This document shows positions 13,140-25,583 of a stretch of DNA of 64,000 nt, in pieces. Every line of letters begins with the position of its first letter. The stretch's first letter is position 1. This DNA comes from Tillandsia leiboldiana (taxonomy: Eukaryota > Streptophyta > Magnoliopsida > Poales > Bromeliaceae), in NCBI GenBank assembly GCA_029204045.2, contig CM055077.1:4343586-4407585 (forward strand), read 5' to 3'. Below the pieces are notes generated by a model that did not search any database, had not been told where the DNA came from, and saw nothing but the letters and a program-made list of their open reading frames with translations. The position numbers were made by a program, and so were the translations under genes.

Positions 13140-13312
13140 TATGACGCCCTGCTTCTCAGGGGGTTACCCATCCTAGAATTACTCTATCTCTAGTATACTT
13201 AACCCTCTTAACTTTATAAGATTAGCTACCGTCCAAAATGCTATAATCGAATTAAGAGGTTTAGTCCTATTATAACTTATATATAAACTATTTAAAATTT
13301 CAGGGTGTCATA
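13140..13312 (-). mobile_element. Solo LTR of the Cassandra-type TRIM family
   Basis: Aligns over its whole length with the LTR at 3656-3832: ends TATGAC...GTCATA (mutated from TGTGAC...GTCACA), the 5S-like block (minus: AGAGTAATTCTAGGATGGGTAA), and the AT-rich half with ATTTTGGACGGTAGC. No interior and no second LTR follow, so it is a solo LTR. A clear target duplication was not seen. Confidence 0.8.
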
Positions 13313-14560
13313 TGCGGTAAGGCAGCGAGGTAAGGAGGTGGAGGTGGTAAGCACGGGGAGGGCTAGGGGGACGTGACGGAGGTTACAGAGGTGGAGGATG
13401 AGGAAAAAAAAGAAGACAATGGGGGAGAAAGAGGAAGAGGGAGATAGGGAGATGAGAAAGAGATAAAAGGGATACTTTGAATTATTTCTAAAATTGTTAG
13501 ATTAAATATGCAAAATCTAAATAAATACCTTTTGTTTTACAAAATAATAAAATCAGTAAATTTTTTATGCAAATAGTCCTTTTAAAATATATAAATAAAT
13601 TTACAAATAATTCTTTTAAAAAATATAAATAAATTTATCATTTATCATTCCTAGGAATGCAAATCAATTCAGATTGAATGAGCTTCTGCCCCGATTCTTC
13701 CCAAATAGGGCGATAAGTGGGAACCAAAATTAGAAAAATTTAATTCATCTTGAATTTACTTCCGATTTGTCAAGGAAATAGAGTGGAAGGCAGAGGACCT
13801 CTTTCTTCCTTTGATTTGTTTTGATCTGCCAAAATTCTACTTGTCCCTTTCTTCCTTTGATTTGTTTTAATTTGCCAAAAATCTGCTCCCTTCCTGATCG
13901 ACTACAAATGAAATAATAAGTGTGAGCTAAAAATTATATAAGTATTAATCCATCTCAAATCGGGAGGTAGGGGGCCCTCCTATCCCTAGATTCACCTCGT
14001 TTGCATTCCTAATTATTCTTAGTGCAAGTGAAAAATTGCTTAGTAGTTGGAGGTCTTAAGTTTGAAGCCTAATTTTTTTACATTTTAGCTAGTTAATTTA
14101 GTAAAAAATAAACAAAATGAGTAGCATGCTAACTTTTTATTAAAAAATAAATTTATTAGGCTAAAATGAAATACACGCCCTCTAAACTTTAACCCATTTT
14201 GAAATTGACCATTCAATTTTTTTTTTTTTGTTTACCCTTCCTTCACTTATTAATGATTTGATTTAGCTTACTTTGTTAACAATTTTGAGAACATTATTAG
14301 AATCAAACATTCGCAAAAGATACATGTAACCTCTTTTTGACTAAAAAAATCCTTGATCACGTGCATTCCTCATATGCATTTATTGCTAATGAAATGAGTT
14401 AAATCAAACAATTAGTGAATAGAGAGGATGTAAATTAAATTTTTTTAAAAAATTGAGGGTCAATTTCAAATTAGGTTAAAAATGAGTAAGTATCATTACA
14501 TTTTAACCAATTTATCACAAATGCCTCCTACGGTCTATTTGGTTGGATGCAATCTATCTA
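13313..14560. other. No gene seen; mixed GC-rich then AT-rich sequence
   Basis: 13313-13460 is purine-rich. From 13500 to 14560 the sequence is AT-rich with no supported frame. A weak pol III B-box-like motif near 14057-14075 was considered but is not convincing. Confidence 0.4.
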
Positions 14561-14665
14561 TCTATACCTATATATTATTTCTCATGTTACTTGCCACGTA
14601 GCAAACTATTACTTCTCATCTTAAAATTTTGAACCGGCTTATTTATTTATTTATTTATTTATTTT

Positions 14666-16006
14666 TGCTTGAACCGGTCCAAGTGCTCTGTTATAATGAA
14701 CCGGCTCATTTTACTTGCCACATAGCAATCTATTATTTCTTATCTTAGAATTTTGAATATTTGAATCGGTCCAAGTGCTCAATTATAATTTTTTTCTTTG
14801 GAACTGAACCGGTACAACTCTATTTTCAATTATTTTCCTTTCTTGAACGGATTCTCCTCTTCCGCTTCCGGTTCCGCTTCTTCCTCATTCTCTTCGGCTT
14901 TCTCTATCTGACTGTTACTTATTGCGAAGAATCGAGTCGTTCACCTTCGAACTGAAATTAATCATGCCACGATGTTCCTCCCTCACTGCCTAAAAACTCT
15001 GATCATATATCTGATCATATAATAAATAAAGATTTGGATATTCGTAAAAATCAAATCTGCCTTTCAACCAGAACAGTCTTTTTGTTTGAATAATTTCTCT
15101 AAGTTAGAAGTTTAACTTATATTGAATAAGTGAAGATATTGAATAAGTGAATAAATTCTATTTGCTCAATAACTTATTCACCCATAATCCTTTTTTACAT
15201 TGTAGTTTCCTCTTCCTATGTCGCCGTTTCCAGTATTGGATTGATACACTGTGGGAAAAGCACTCTGCAGTGTCACTTCCTATACCGTAATGATTCCCTT
15301 TTTTTGTATCTATATAATAACTCTTGTAGCATCCAATTTTTCTCCTTCAAATCTGATAACCTAATTTTTTTGATTGTAAGTAGATAATCTAATCCTTTTC
15401 AAATATATATTATTTTCTTTTTGGTCTCTTGGTCTCTTTTATCTCTCTTTGGCAAATTTAAATGATTGTTTATTGTTTATGTTTATAGCATTACTTAGAT
15501 TATACATGTTGCTAAAAATATTTATTCTATATTAATTACTTTTTTTTTCCTATTTAATTAACGTAATTTTTTCCTTTTTCAGGAAAGTGACGGAGATTTG
15601 GAACAGTTGTTTGCTTCCGTGGTACTGTAAGTCCTAATGCAATTTCGTGCTTCTGAAAAATTTTACTGTATTGTCTATTCTTACCGTATTTACTTTTGAT
15701 ATTTTACTATAACCTAAGAAACCCATAAAGTAGGTCAGTTGTTACACATGTCTCTTCGCACCCACATATTTTAAATAGAGACAAGATTTTTAACACTAAT
15801 GTTCCCTGCCTATCTTAAAGAGTCCTAAATTTGAGGCAATAAGCTACAGAAACTGATTTTCAGCCGTGCTTAAAATTATTTCAATAGTTTGAAAAACTTT
15901 CAGATTGGAGCCACCTAACTGGTCTGAGATCTTTAATTCTTCGGTCTGTAAAGATCAATCGAAAAAAGATGAGGAGTATTTACAGAAAAAATTAAACCGG
16001 CTCATC

Positions 16007-16033
<27 letters not shown>
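14666..16033 (+). repeat. Tandem unit 1 of 3 (~1.37 kb, with an extra ~190-bp insert)
   Basis: Begins TGCTTGAACCGGTCCAAG and ends at a poly(T) tract. It shares near-identical sequence with units 2 and 3, including apparent splice signals (TTTTTCAG|GAAAGTGACGG and CTTTCAG|ATTGGAGCC). Unit 1 alone has about 190 extra bases (about 14995-15190) within the region matching CCCTCACTGCC...TACATT in the other units. Protein identity not recognised. Confidence 0.8.
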
Positions 16034-16037
<4 letters not shown>

Positions 16038-17122
16038 TGAACCGATCCAAGTGCTTTCTTATAATGAACCAGCTCATCTTACTTGCCACATGGCAATCTA
16101 TTATTTCTCATCTTAGAATTTTGAATTTTTGAATCGGTCCAAGTGCTCTATTATAATTTTTTTCTTTGGAACCAATCCGGTACAACCCTATTTCCAATTA
16201 TTTTCCTTTCTTGAACGGATCCTCCTCTTCTACTTCCGGTTCCGCTTCTTCCTCATCCTCTTCGGCTTTCTCTATCTGACTGTTACTTCTTGCGAAGAAT
16301 CGAGGCGTTCTTCTCCGAACTGAAATTAATCATGCCACGATGTTCCTCCCTCACTGCCGCCACTTCTTACATTATCGTTTCCTCTTCCTATGTCGCCGTT
16401 TCCAATATTGGATTGATACACTGTGGGAGAAGCACTCTGCAGTGTTATTTCCTATATCGTAACGATTCCCTTTTTTGTATCTATATAATAACTCATGTAG
16501 CATCCAATTTTTCTCCTTCAAATCTGATAACCTAATTTTTTTGATTGTAAGTAGATAGTCTAATCCTTTTCAAATATATATTATTTTCTCTTTTGGTCTC
16601 TTTTATCTCTCTTTTACAAATTTAAATGATTGTTTATTGTTTATGTTTATAGCATTACTTAGATTATACATGTTGCTAAAAATATTTATTCTATATTAAT
16701 TACTTTTTTTTTCTATTTAATTAACGTAATTTTTTCCTTTTTCAGGAAAGTGACGGAGATTTGGAACAGCTGTTTGCTTCTGTGGTTTCTTCTGAAAATT
16801 TTTATTGTATTGTCTATTCTTACCGTGTTTACTTTTGATATTTTACTATAACCTAAAAAACCTATAAAGTAGGCAAGTTGTTACACATGTTTCTTCGCAC
16901 CCACATATTTTAAATGGAGACAAGATTTTTAACACTAATGTCCTAAATTTGAGGCAGTAAGCTACAGAAACTGATTTTCAGCTGTGCTTAAATTTATTCC
17001 AATGGTTTGAAAAACTTTCAGATTGGAGCCACCTAACTGGTCTGAGACCTTTAATTCTTCGGTCAGTAAAGATCAATCGAAAAAAGGTGAGGAGCATTTA
17101 CAGAAAAAATTAAATCGGCAAA

Positions 17123-17157
<35 letters not shown>
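16034..17157 (+). repeat. Tandem unit 2 of 3 (~1.12 kb)
   Basis: Same order as unit 1: leader, CACTGTGGGAGAAGCACTCTG block, intron-like AT-rich stretch, GAAAGTGACGGAGATTTGG exon-like block, then TGGAGCCACCTAACTGG exon-like block and poly(T). Landmark ATTGGAGCC lies at 15903, about 17021 and about 18168 in the three units. Confidence 0.8.
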
Positions 17158-17161
<4 letters not shown>

Positions 17162-18262
17162 TGAACCAATTCAAGTGCTCTCTTATAATGAACCGGCTCA
17201 TCTTACTTGCCACATGGCAATCTATTATTTCTCATCTTAGAATTTTGAATATTTGAATCGGTCCAAGTGTTCTATTATAATTTTTTTCTTTGGAACCGAA
17301 CCGGTACAACCCTATTTCCAATTATTTTTCTTTCTTGAACGGATCCTCCTCTTCCTCATCCTCTTCGGCTTTCTCTATCTGACTGTTACTTCTTGCGAAG
17401 AATCGATGCGTTCTCCTCCGAACTGAAATTAATCGTGCCACGATGTTCCTCCCTCACTGCCGTCACTTATTACATTGTCGTTTCCTTTTCCTATGTCGCC
17501 GTTTCCAGTATTGGATTGATACACTGTGGGAGAAGCACTGTGCAGTGTCACTTTCTGCACTGTAACAATTCCCTTTATTGTATCTATATAATAACTCCTG
17601 TAGCATCCAATTTTTCTCCATCAGATCTGATAACCTAATTTTTTGGATTGTAAGTAGATAGTCTAATCCTTTTCAAATATATATTATTTTCTCTTTTGGT
17701 CACTTTTATCTCTCTTTTGCAAATTTAAATGATTGTTTATTATTTATGTTTATAGCATTACTTAGATTATACATATTGCTAAAAATATTTATTCTATATT
17801 AATTACTTATTTTTTTCCCTATTTAATTAACGTAATTTTTTTCTTTTTCAGGAAAGTGACGGAGATTTAGAACAGTTGTTTGCTTCTGTGGTACTGAAGT
17901 CCTAATGCAATTTTGTGATTCTGAAAAATTTTACTGTATTGTCTATTCTTATCGTGTTTACTTTTGATATTTTAATATAATCTAAGAAATCCATAAAGTA
18001 GGCCAGTTGTTACACGTCTCTTCGCACCCACATATTTTAAATGGAGACAAGATTTTAACACTAATGTCCCCTGCCTATCTTAAAGAGTCCTAAATTTGAG
18101 GCAATAAGCTACAGAAACTGATTTTCAGCTGTGTTTAAAATTATTTCAATAGTTTGAAAAACTTTCAGATTGGAGCCACCTAACTGGTATGAGACCTTTA
18201 ATTCTTCGGTCGGTAAAGATCAATTGGAAAAAGGTGGGGCAGCATTTACAGAAAAAATTAAC
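17158..18262 (+). repeat. Tandem unit 3 of 3 (~1.1 kb)
   Basis: Last unit; it ends at CAGAAAAAATTAA where unit 1 and 2 would continue into poly(T), then changes to unrelated sequence. The exon-like block has drifted from the other units in small ways. Confidence 0.8.
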
Positions 18263-19097
18263 TGTAAGGACAATACACCACATTACTTATTGATTTTAGT
18301 ATACAAAAACAATTCCTATACATCATGCAAGCATACTTTAAGAATAATATCAAACACACTGGTCACGGCTCCAAAGAGATTAAGAATATCTTGACTATAT
18401 TGACTTAACTCTTAGGTCGGTAAGACAATAGAAGATTCTTTCTGAACAATAGTAGTTGATAAAGATACGGGCGAAGTAATAATAACACAAAGTATGATGC
18501 TTCTTGAATCTTGGCTAATGACGCAACAAAACCAAAATATTCCACGATTTTTTATTGTTGTTTCTAATCACCAATGATTATGCATAGGTAAAGAATAATA
18601 TCTATTGCTTCTAAATGACACTAGGAACAATGTCACATAGTAAAATAAAGAACAAAAATATTCAATTTGGAAAACTTATATATACCGGATGGTTTTTGTT
18701 ATGGTTTTGTGCTAGAAATAGAAGATCAGGATATAGAGAAGAGACTGTAATATATGTGATGCAAAATGGCATTAAATTCATACATAAGTAGATATACTTT
18801 GTCAATAAGTGGCTTATTAAGGAAATGAAAATATCATATAGCATATATCCTTTCATTTACTAGCCAAAGAGTTTGTGGTAAAGCATAGGCCTCAAGCATA
18901 TAAACCATCAAGTACTTTCCTCCGCTTCACTAAAACAAAGTAATAAATTCATAAAATACAATATTATTCAATTAAATTCCACTGGGTTTTAAGATAATTT
19001 ACTATGGTCATAAAGCTGAAAATAAAATTACTAAGTGTAAACTTCTCCAAGCATCTACAGAAATTGCAAAAGGAGAAAATCCATAAAAATAACATAC

Positions 19098-19392
19098 ATC
19101 TAGAATATCTTTAGGTTCTTTTGTCTTTGCATCAATTAGTTCAATAAGAACTGGTTTTCCATTCTTTGTCGGAGTGATCTAAGTCCACAAACATACATGG
19201 AAATTAAAAAATCATCAATATCATCGCAATCAACTTAGTAGCATAGGAAAGATGAGATTGACAGTTAGAGCAAACCTTCTTAACAAAGACACTAGTATGA
19301 TAATCAATTTTTCAACGATTAACAAGAATTCTCTAGGCCAACTTGCCAATCTCAGGATCAAAACCAGGCATGAACTGATCAAGAGCTTCAAC
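19098..19392 (-). pseudogene. Plastid-type dihydrolipoyl dehydrogenase fragment (two exons, broken)
   Basis: On the minus strand, 19276 to about 19392 reads EALDQFMPGFDPEIGKLA, stop, RILVNR, stop, KIDYHTSVFVKK, then a GT donor. After an intron, 19098-19178 reads ITPTKNGKPVLIELIDAKT and KEPKDILD, ending at another donor. This order matches the NAD-binding domain of plastid lipoamide dehydrogenase (E3 of the plastid pyruvate dehydrogenase complex). Two in-frame stops (likely CAG to TAG and CGA to TGA) and loss of the other exons show it is dead. Retained introns indicate a DNA-level copy, consistent with Helitron capture. Confidence 0.75.
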
Positions 19393-20948
19393 TGATGAGT
19401 TCCTTTCCATATAAATATTATATTTTCTTTAGGTCTCTTTTATCTCTCTTTTGCAATGTTAAATGAGGTGTGACCAAGTTTAGTTCTAGCATAGAATAAG
19501 AAAAAATTGTGGAATAGCTCAAACTCTTTAATAGGCAATGATGATCAATAACACGTAATTATTCTTTATCAATATTAAAGGTTTAAATGGCACAGTAGCT
19601 GGGACGGCCACATAGGCCACTGCTACAGCCATCAATCCTTTAAGGTATTGATTTGAACGAGAGAAAAAATAAGCATCATGATGCAAGAATATATCACAAT
19701 ATGAGCATTTGTTAGCAATGCAAAAGCAAACAGATCAAAGAAATGTGAATCGAACCACCAATTCGTTGTTCCTATCCGTCTTCCTTGAGTTGTTACTTTC
19801 ATTCGAAGAACTTCCTATGCCGCTTTTCCGGTGATGGATTGATCAACCATGGGCGAAGTGTTTTATTGTGCCATTTCCTTTTCAATGTCAAAACTATCTC
19901 TAAATAGTCGTCTCAGAATTCTTATGAAAATACAATATATACTGAAATTTATGACACAACTTTCTAAAAAAATACGAAATCTCTTTTGTAGTATGTTTCA
20001 AAAGCATGATACTAAGGCAGGGGTCTCACATTCCAAACAAATGATTAAAAATAAGTTCATCAAATTATAAGCTTAAGAGATAGATGGATTAGGTTTTGTT
20101 GGGGATATTATGGATTATCTCACACTTAGTGTCGTTCAATCAAAAGGAAATCAAATGTATGAAAAGCATTGTATTTTCTTTATTTAACCCTCCTCCAAAT
20201 GGTAAGAATTGGGTCCTCTTGGCATATATCTTATAGTTTTTAACCTTGAATCTTGCTTATATGGTAAGTTGAAATTCTATTGATCAAATCATACTCTTTA
20301 AATGATACTAATGTATTAAAGAAAGTAAGAAAAAATCAGAAGAGTCACAAGCAAAGTAAGTTTTCAAGGTGATTTTTATTTTTCACAAGCAATTGCAAAG
20401 TAGTTTTTACCAATTAAAGCAGTTAATTTACGAGTTTACATATAAATTCAACATTTTAGCTTTTGTTGCTTCTTGAATAAATTTTATTGTGAGCATTCTC
20501 TTTTTTCCTTTGCTCAAAATTTCTTTCTTAATTTCTAATTCTCATTCTAAAATTGTTGACTTGCGAGATATCGTTGTTGACAACAAAATTGTCCTCAATG
20601 TCATCGTGGTTGACATGAATGGACACTAAACTTTGAGAATCCAAAAATAATACAAGGATATGAGTCCTCCTACTTCTTTTGTGGCTCTTTAGTGAAATAT
20701 TTTATTATAGGTATAATCTTTTTCAGTAAAATTTACAATCAGTTTTTAGGTATAATATTTAATACTACACTTGATTTACTGTTACTTCTGTTGCTTATAC
20801 GGCAGATTATAGTTCTTCTAATTCCTACAATTTTTTTTATTAACTTTGATAGTTTTTATTCTTTTTAGGTATTTCTTCTTCAGTTGCTCTTTTATTGTAA
20901 TTTCTGTATCTTATGATGAATCAAAGTACATATTTTGTCTATGTAAAT

Positions 20949-20988
<40 letters not shown>

Positions 20989-21147
20989 AAATTTATCATG
21001 TTTTTTAGAAATCTATGTACAAGTAAATAATTTTTTGTTAAATATATTTCAATATTTTCATGTGGTATATTGAGTTGCGAAGCTCTAATCTCAATTGCAA
21101 ATATTATTTCAATTTCAGAGCACAAAACATAAAATATGTGAGATAAG

Positions 21148-21650
21148 CTATGTATCACGGACATTTTTATAAGTCTCGCGTGTCCGTGTAGGACACTCTC
21201 GTGTCCGTGTCGGACTCGTGTCCGATGTGGATACTTTTTGGACGCGCGTTCAATAAGCATACAATTAAAAAAGTATATATATTTTTTTATTTTAGTTTTT
21301 TTATGCATATATATTGTAAGATGAGAAATATTTTAGCCTTTTGATAAATATATACAAATATTTTTTAAACAATATAAATAAATTATGTATGGTGAAGGAT
21401 TTTTTTCCTTAAAATATATGAACTATCAGTGAAAAATTTTATAAACTTTCATTCGTATGAGAAATATAATAATATTTTACCAAAATTTATATTTTATATA
21501 TAATAAATATATATTATTATATTAATAATATTATAATTTGTTATCTGTATTCATGCCGTGTCCGTGTCCTAATTTTTTGAAAGTTGCCGTGTCACTGTGT
21601 CCGAGTCGTGTCGTATCCCGTGCCCTTTGTCAGTGTCCATGACGCTTAGG
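21148..21650 (-). mobile_element. Second copy of the MITE-like element of 12379-12978, inverted
   Basis: Its interior corresponds, on the opposite strand, to the 12.4-12.97 kb element (shared blocks include AACTTTCATTCGTATGAGAA and GGACGCGCGTTCAATAAGCA), but it lacks the long (TA)n array. Ends are CTATGTATCACGGACA and TGTCCATGACGCTTAGG. It is nested inside the proposed Helitron. Confidence 0.7.
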
Positions 21651-21933
21651 AGATAAGACAATCTCAAATTTTTATGTTTGAAATTACTGCAAATTATTAA
21701 CTATATACATATTATTTTTCATCAGTGCTTTTATCTTTGGTGCAGGAATTATGAGACATTTGAATGCAGCTTTTGTTAGATTGTTGGCTCTGAATTCTTT
21801 CTGATGTTTATTTAGCTACATCTTTGGTTCCATTTATATGTTTAATTCTATATATTTTGATAGGTTTATTTACAAGTGATTTATTCTTTTTTTTTTCATT
21901 GTAATTTTTTAAAAATTACGTTCGTATTCAGCA

Positions 21934-22151
21934 ATGGCGGCCGAACCTGCCGCGGCGGCCCCCGCCACCTCACTGTCGGCACTCTACGTTAGGGACCTCG
22001 AAACCAAGGTCGCGGACAGGGACCTGTACGACCTCTTCTTTACCGTCGGTGTCGTCGCATCCGTTAGGGTTTGCAAGGACGCCACCACCGGGGGCTCCCT
22101 CGGATACGACTTACATCAACTACATTGCACTCCAGGATGGTATGTTGGATC

Positions 22152-22155
<4 letters not shown>
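21934..22155 (+). pseudogene. Poly(A)-binding protein N-terminal (RRM1) fragment, frameshifted
   Basis: Starts ATG and reads MAAEPAAAAPATSLSALYV, then RDLETKVADRDLYDLF (the start of the first RRM of plant PABPs), SVRVCKDATTGGSLGY. After about 22109 the homologous reading continues in another frame as TYINYIALQDGML, so one base has been gained. The sequence stops at a run of about 30 A (22156-22186). Only a quarter of one RRM-containing protein is present. It sits about 0.9 kb from the Helitron 3' end. Confidence 0.7.
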
Positions 22156-22188
<33 letters not shown>

Positions 22189-23009
22189 CGATTCATCTCT
22201 TAGGATTTAGATTTCAATTGGTTGATTGTTGAATGATGTTGTGTGTGTGTGTGTTTTTTTTTGTGGTTCTTTTTTAGATTTGTTGATTCGTTTGGTAACA
22301 AAAATTGGAGCGCAGTATGTAAATATTTGTTGAATGCGGGTTCTGTCTGATCACCTTTTTTTTTTTTTTTTTTTTCTCTGATCACTTTTTTTTTTGGTTA
22401 ATTTTTGTCTTTTTTACCTTTTTTCCTAAATAATCTGGTGTTTCTTTTTATGTATCAAAAATTTTTATAAAGAAATTATGTTAGGCACTATTTGTTTTTT
22501 ATTTTGATTATTATTTATGCAATGCCATAAGATGATATGTTGGCTGGATAGATTAAAATCCATGCTTTCCATAGATTCTCTCTCAATTTTTTTTGCTGAT
22601 CGTTCTTTCTTAATTATTTTTTTTTTGTTTTTACCTGTTTTTGTAATTGAAGATTGATTATACAATTTCATTACTTACTTGAGTCTTCATAAATTCTACC
22701 ACCATTTATTTTATTTTTTACATGCCCTCTTATTTAAACATATATTTTTTTTATTATTATCTACGTATAAATTATTATGCTCATTAATTTTAAATTTAAG
22801 TTTTTTCTTTAGAATTTCATTTAGTCTTCAATTAATTTGCAACATGTGCTTTAATTTATTTCTAATTATTTTCTTTCTCTATCTCTTTTATTTATTTTAT
22901 TATTTTTCTTTTATGTTTACAATTATTTTTAAATTAATTTTACCTACATCATATTAAATATATTTTTTTCTATAGTTTTTCAATTAGTATTTTTTTTTTC
23001 TAATTTACT

Positions 23010-23040
23010 ACCCGCTGCATCACGCGGGTTAGTTGACTAG
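23010..23040 (+). other. Helitron 3' terminus (hairpin plus CTAG)
   Basis: Stem ACCCGC with GCGGGT, loop of eight, spacer TAGTTGA and CTAG before T23041. This is the strand-transfer end of the 14.56-23.04 kb element. Confidence 0.75.
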
Positions 23041-24387
23041 TTATATATAAATGCTTTGTAATTACATATGTATGTAGTTGAAAATACAGTTATAATTATA
23101 TAAATCTTATTTAGTTGGATGTAATAAAAAATATCACAACTATAAATAATTTATTTGGCTATAAGCGGTTGAGAAGAGTATTTATAAAAATCTATTATTT
23201 TATATACGGGATGGTAAAATTATGCTATATGAAGGGAATTTTTTTTTTTTACTTGTTTGAAAGATTATTAGAAAGGTAATATTATCTTTGTTTTAAATTA
23301 CTCAATTTAGCTGCCACAGTTAAAACTTTATTAAATTTGGGTGTAATTCTAATTGCTGCAATTGAGCATTCTTGTACAGTTACAACTGCAGTAGGTAAAT
23401 TAGCAAAATTTGAATTTACATGTAGATTGCAACTATAATGCAAATGCAACTATTGCAACTATTCGGTTTGAAATAGAGGAAAATACAACTATAGCGCAAA
23501 TAGAACTATTGCAACTATTCAGATTGAAAGAGAGGAAAATACTAGTTAATTAAGTTAATAAAATAACAATTAATTTTAACCTCAACTATTTCTCTAAAGA
23601 CAGTATATGCATACATGTTGTTTTTAAATTTTTTAATTTAAGATACAATTTTTAATTTTATAACAATTTTATTATTTGTTTGGCAGTAAGTAAATGATGT
23701 AAAAAATGCAGTTCCTCATTTTCTCCATTTGTTTCATCAAAAATTATTCAATCCCCACACCTCTGGTAAACTTACCTCCTACATAACATTATTACCTCTT
23801 ATGTAACTTAATAAATAATAAATTATAATATAATAAATAAAAGGTAATATAATTATATTTCTATATAATTATAAAATAAGATTTAAAACAATTATATTAA
23901 TTCTTTTGTACATAAATTATAATAATGCAACAATAAAATTCTAAAGTTAAAAAAATATTAACATTCAACATATTAATTTTCATCATATTTTAAATATACA
24001 AATTAAATAAAAGATATATTAAAATTTAACTAATCAAACTTCATCATATTTTAAAAATACAATTTAAATATAATATTATTAATTAGTAGCACAATCAAAT
24101 ATATTTGGGTGAAAGGAGTTGCGTCCGGGAGACAAGAAGAGAGAGAGAGAGTTGAGGTGAAGATGGGAGGGGAGAGGAGAGATAAAGGGAGAGAGAGTAA
24201 CCCTAGCAAAAATTGTCTTAAATAAGTTTTCTAATTATATTTTATGATTTTTTTTCTCCCTCGCCGGTGTTTGGGTGAACTTGGCATTCGACCGTATTAA
24301 TATTACCGTGAACCAAACAGTAGAAATAATCAATTTCCGCCAAAAATCACTTTCTCCCTCCCCACTTACGGTGAAACAAACAAGCCA
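23041..24387. other. AT-rich spacer between two Helitrons; no gene seen
   Basis: AT-rich with short repeated motifs (GCAACTATTGCAACTATTC twice near 23447-23520). A possible MITE with weak inverted ends (TTTGTTTGGCAGTAAGT near 23674 and CTTACGGTGAAACAAACAAG near 24365) was seen but is not firm. Confidence 0.4.
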
Positions 24388-24449
24388 TCTATACAATACA
24401 TTAAAGGGGGAAGCCTAAACTATTTGCAACACTCTCCGCATTTTCGGCT

Positions 24450-25020
24450 TGAGTGGTTCCCTCATGGAGTACTTTCCCGTACATTTCTATCTCTCTCTGC
24501 TCTGAGACGGTGCTTGAGTGGTTCCCTCATGGAGTAATTTTTCCTTCCATCCCGTACATTTCTCTTCTCTCTCTCTCTCCTCTGAGACGATTTTCTCACC
24601 AACTCCACCGCGTGGCTCACCTTCTTTGACCTACCTCCTACTGACTCCGCTGCGAAGCCCTCTCCTGTTGCGGAGTTGGTGTTGCAAGCGGCGGAGTTGC
24701 TACCGCGGCATGGCGACTCCCATCCTTCTCACCAACTCCGCCGTGGAGCCCTGTCCTGCTCCCGTTGCAAAGTTGGTGTCCTGTTGCAGACGGCGGAGTT
24801 GCCGCCGTGGCATGGCGACTCCCATCTCTCTCACCAACTCCGCCGCGGAGCTCTGCCTTTTCTCCCGTACATTTCTCTCTCTCTCTCTGCTCTGAGACGA
24901 TGCTTGAGTTGTTACCTCATGGAGTACTTTTCCCTCCCCTTCCGTACATTTCTCTTATCTCTCCATCTGCTCTGAGACGATTTTCTCACCAACTCCACCG
25001 CGTGGCTCCCCTTCTCTGAC
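24450..25020 (+). repeat. Short internal repeats in the Helitron 5' half
   Basis: Blocks around CTTGAGTGGTTCCCTCATGG, CCCGTACATTTCTCT, CTCTGAGACGA and TCACCAACTCCGCCG recur two to four times with spacing of roughly 80-130 bases. They make several overlapping open frames that I regard as by-products. Confidence 0.7.
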
Positions 25021-25026
25021 CTACCT

Positions 25027-25583
25027 CCCACCGAGCACTAAATGGGCTTCTCAACGAAGCCTAGGTCGGTTAGAACGCTGAAGAAGGCATCGAAGACACC
25101 GTGCCCAGGGTTTTGCTACGACCTAGCTGCGGTGATGAGGACTTCGATGAGGCTATCGAAAATGGGGGATGTTCTGGTGGAGAGGACGAGGTCGCGGAGG
25201 ATCTGGTTGGCCTGGGAGTACATGCGGCCGCGGAAGAGGACGTGGGCGGCGACGCAGCGGGTCTCGGCGGTGTGGCGGAAGCGCGGCTGGGACGCGGCCC
25301 AGGCAAAGAGGCGGAAAGCGGCAGCGGGGTCATCGTGGAGTGCCGAGAGGGCGCGGGCGAGGCGGAGGGGGTCCGACCACCGCCCCTCGGCGACAAGCTT
25401 GGAGATGAGTTTGGGGTCGGCGTCGGGGTCGGCGTCGGGGTCAGGGTCAGGGGCGGCGGAGGAGAGGGCGGAGCTAGGGTTCCGGCGAGGTAATGCGGCG
25501 GCGGAGGAGGAGAGGAGGTGACGAAGAGGGGTGCGGAGACCGTGGGTGAGGGTAAGCATCCTTTGATCCACCCACCCCTCCAT
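25027..25583 (-). pseudogene. PPR protein N-terminal fragment inside the Helitron
   Basis: Reads on the minus strand from 25583 (or the internal Met, MLTLTHGLRTPLRHLL, a mitochondrial-presequence-like start). Recognisable pentatricopeptide-type segments: WSDPLRLARALSALHDDP, AFRLFAWAASQPRFRHTAET, ILRDLVLSTRTSPIFDSLIEV. The open frame ends at a stop at 25116, but the same frame continues NPGHGVFDAFFSVLTDLGF, so the stop interrupts the homology. The rest of the repeats is missing. The fragment is intron-less and GC-rich, unlike its AT-rich surroundings. Confidence 0.75.

Larger units (their letters stand above)
14561..23040 (+). mobile_element. Probable Helitron (~8.5 kb) carrying captured gene fragments
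   Basis: The 3' end is characteristic: stem ACCCGC/GCGGGT (23010-23029, loop TGCATCAC), a 7-nt spacer, then CTAG followed by T. The 5' end proposed is A|TCTATACCTATATATTA at 14561, which fits the TC-start consensus, but TCTATC copies just upstream make the exact base uncertain. Inside are three tandem ~1.1-kb units of unknown exons, degenerate further copies near 19415-19470 and 19770-19875, a dihydrolipoyl dehydrogenase fragment, a PABP fragment, and a nested MITE. Fragments from unlinked genes between Helitron ends match the known gene-capture habit of plant Helitrons. No Rep/helicase seen, so non-autonomous. Confidence 0.6.

Noticed and set aside
25042..25521. Plus-strand open frames of 130-159 codons over the PPR fragment
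   Set aside because: Shadow frames in GC-rich sequence; only the minus strand resembles a protein family.
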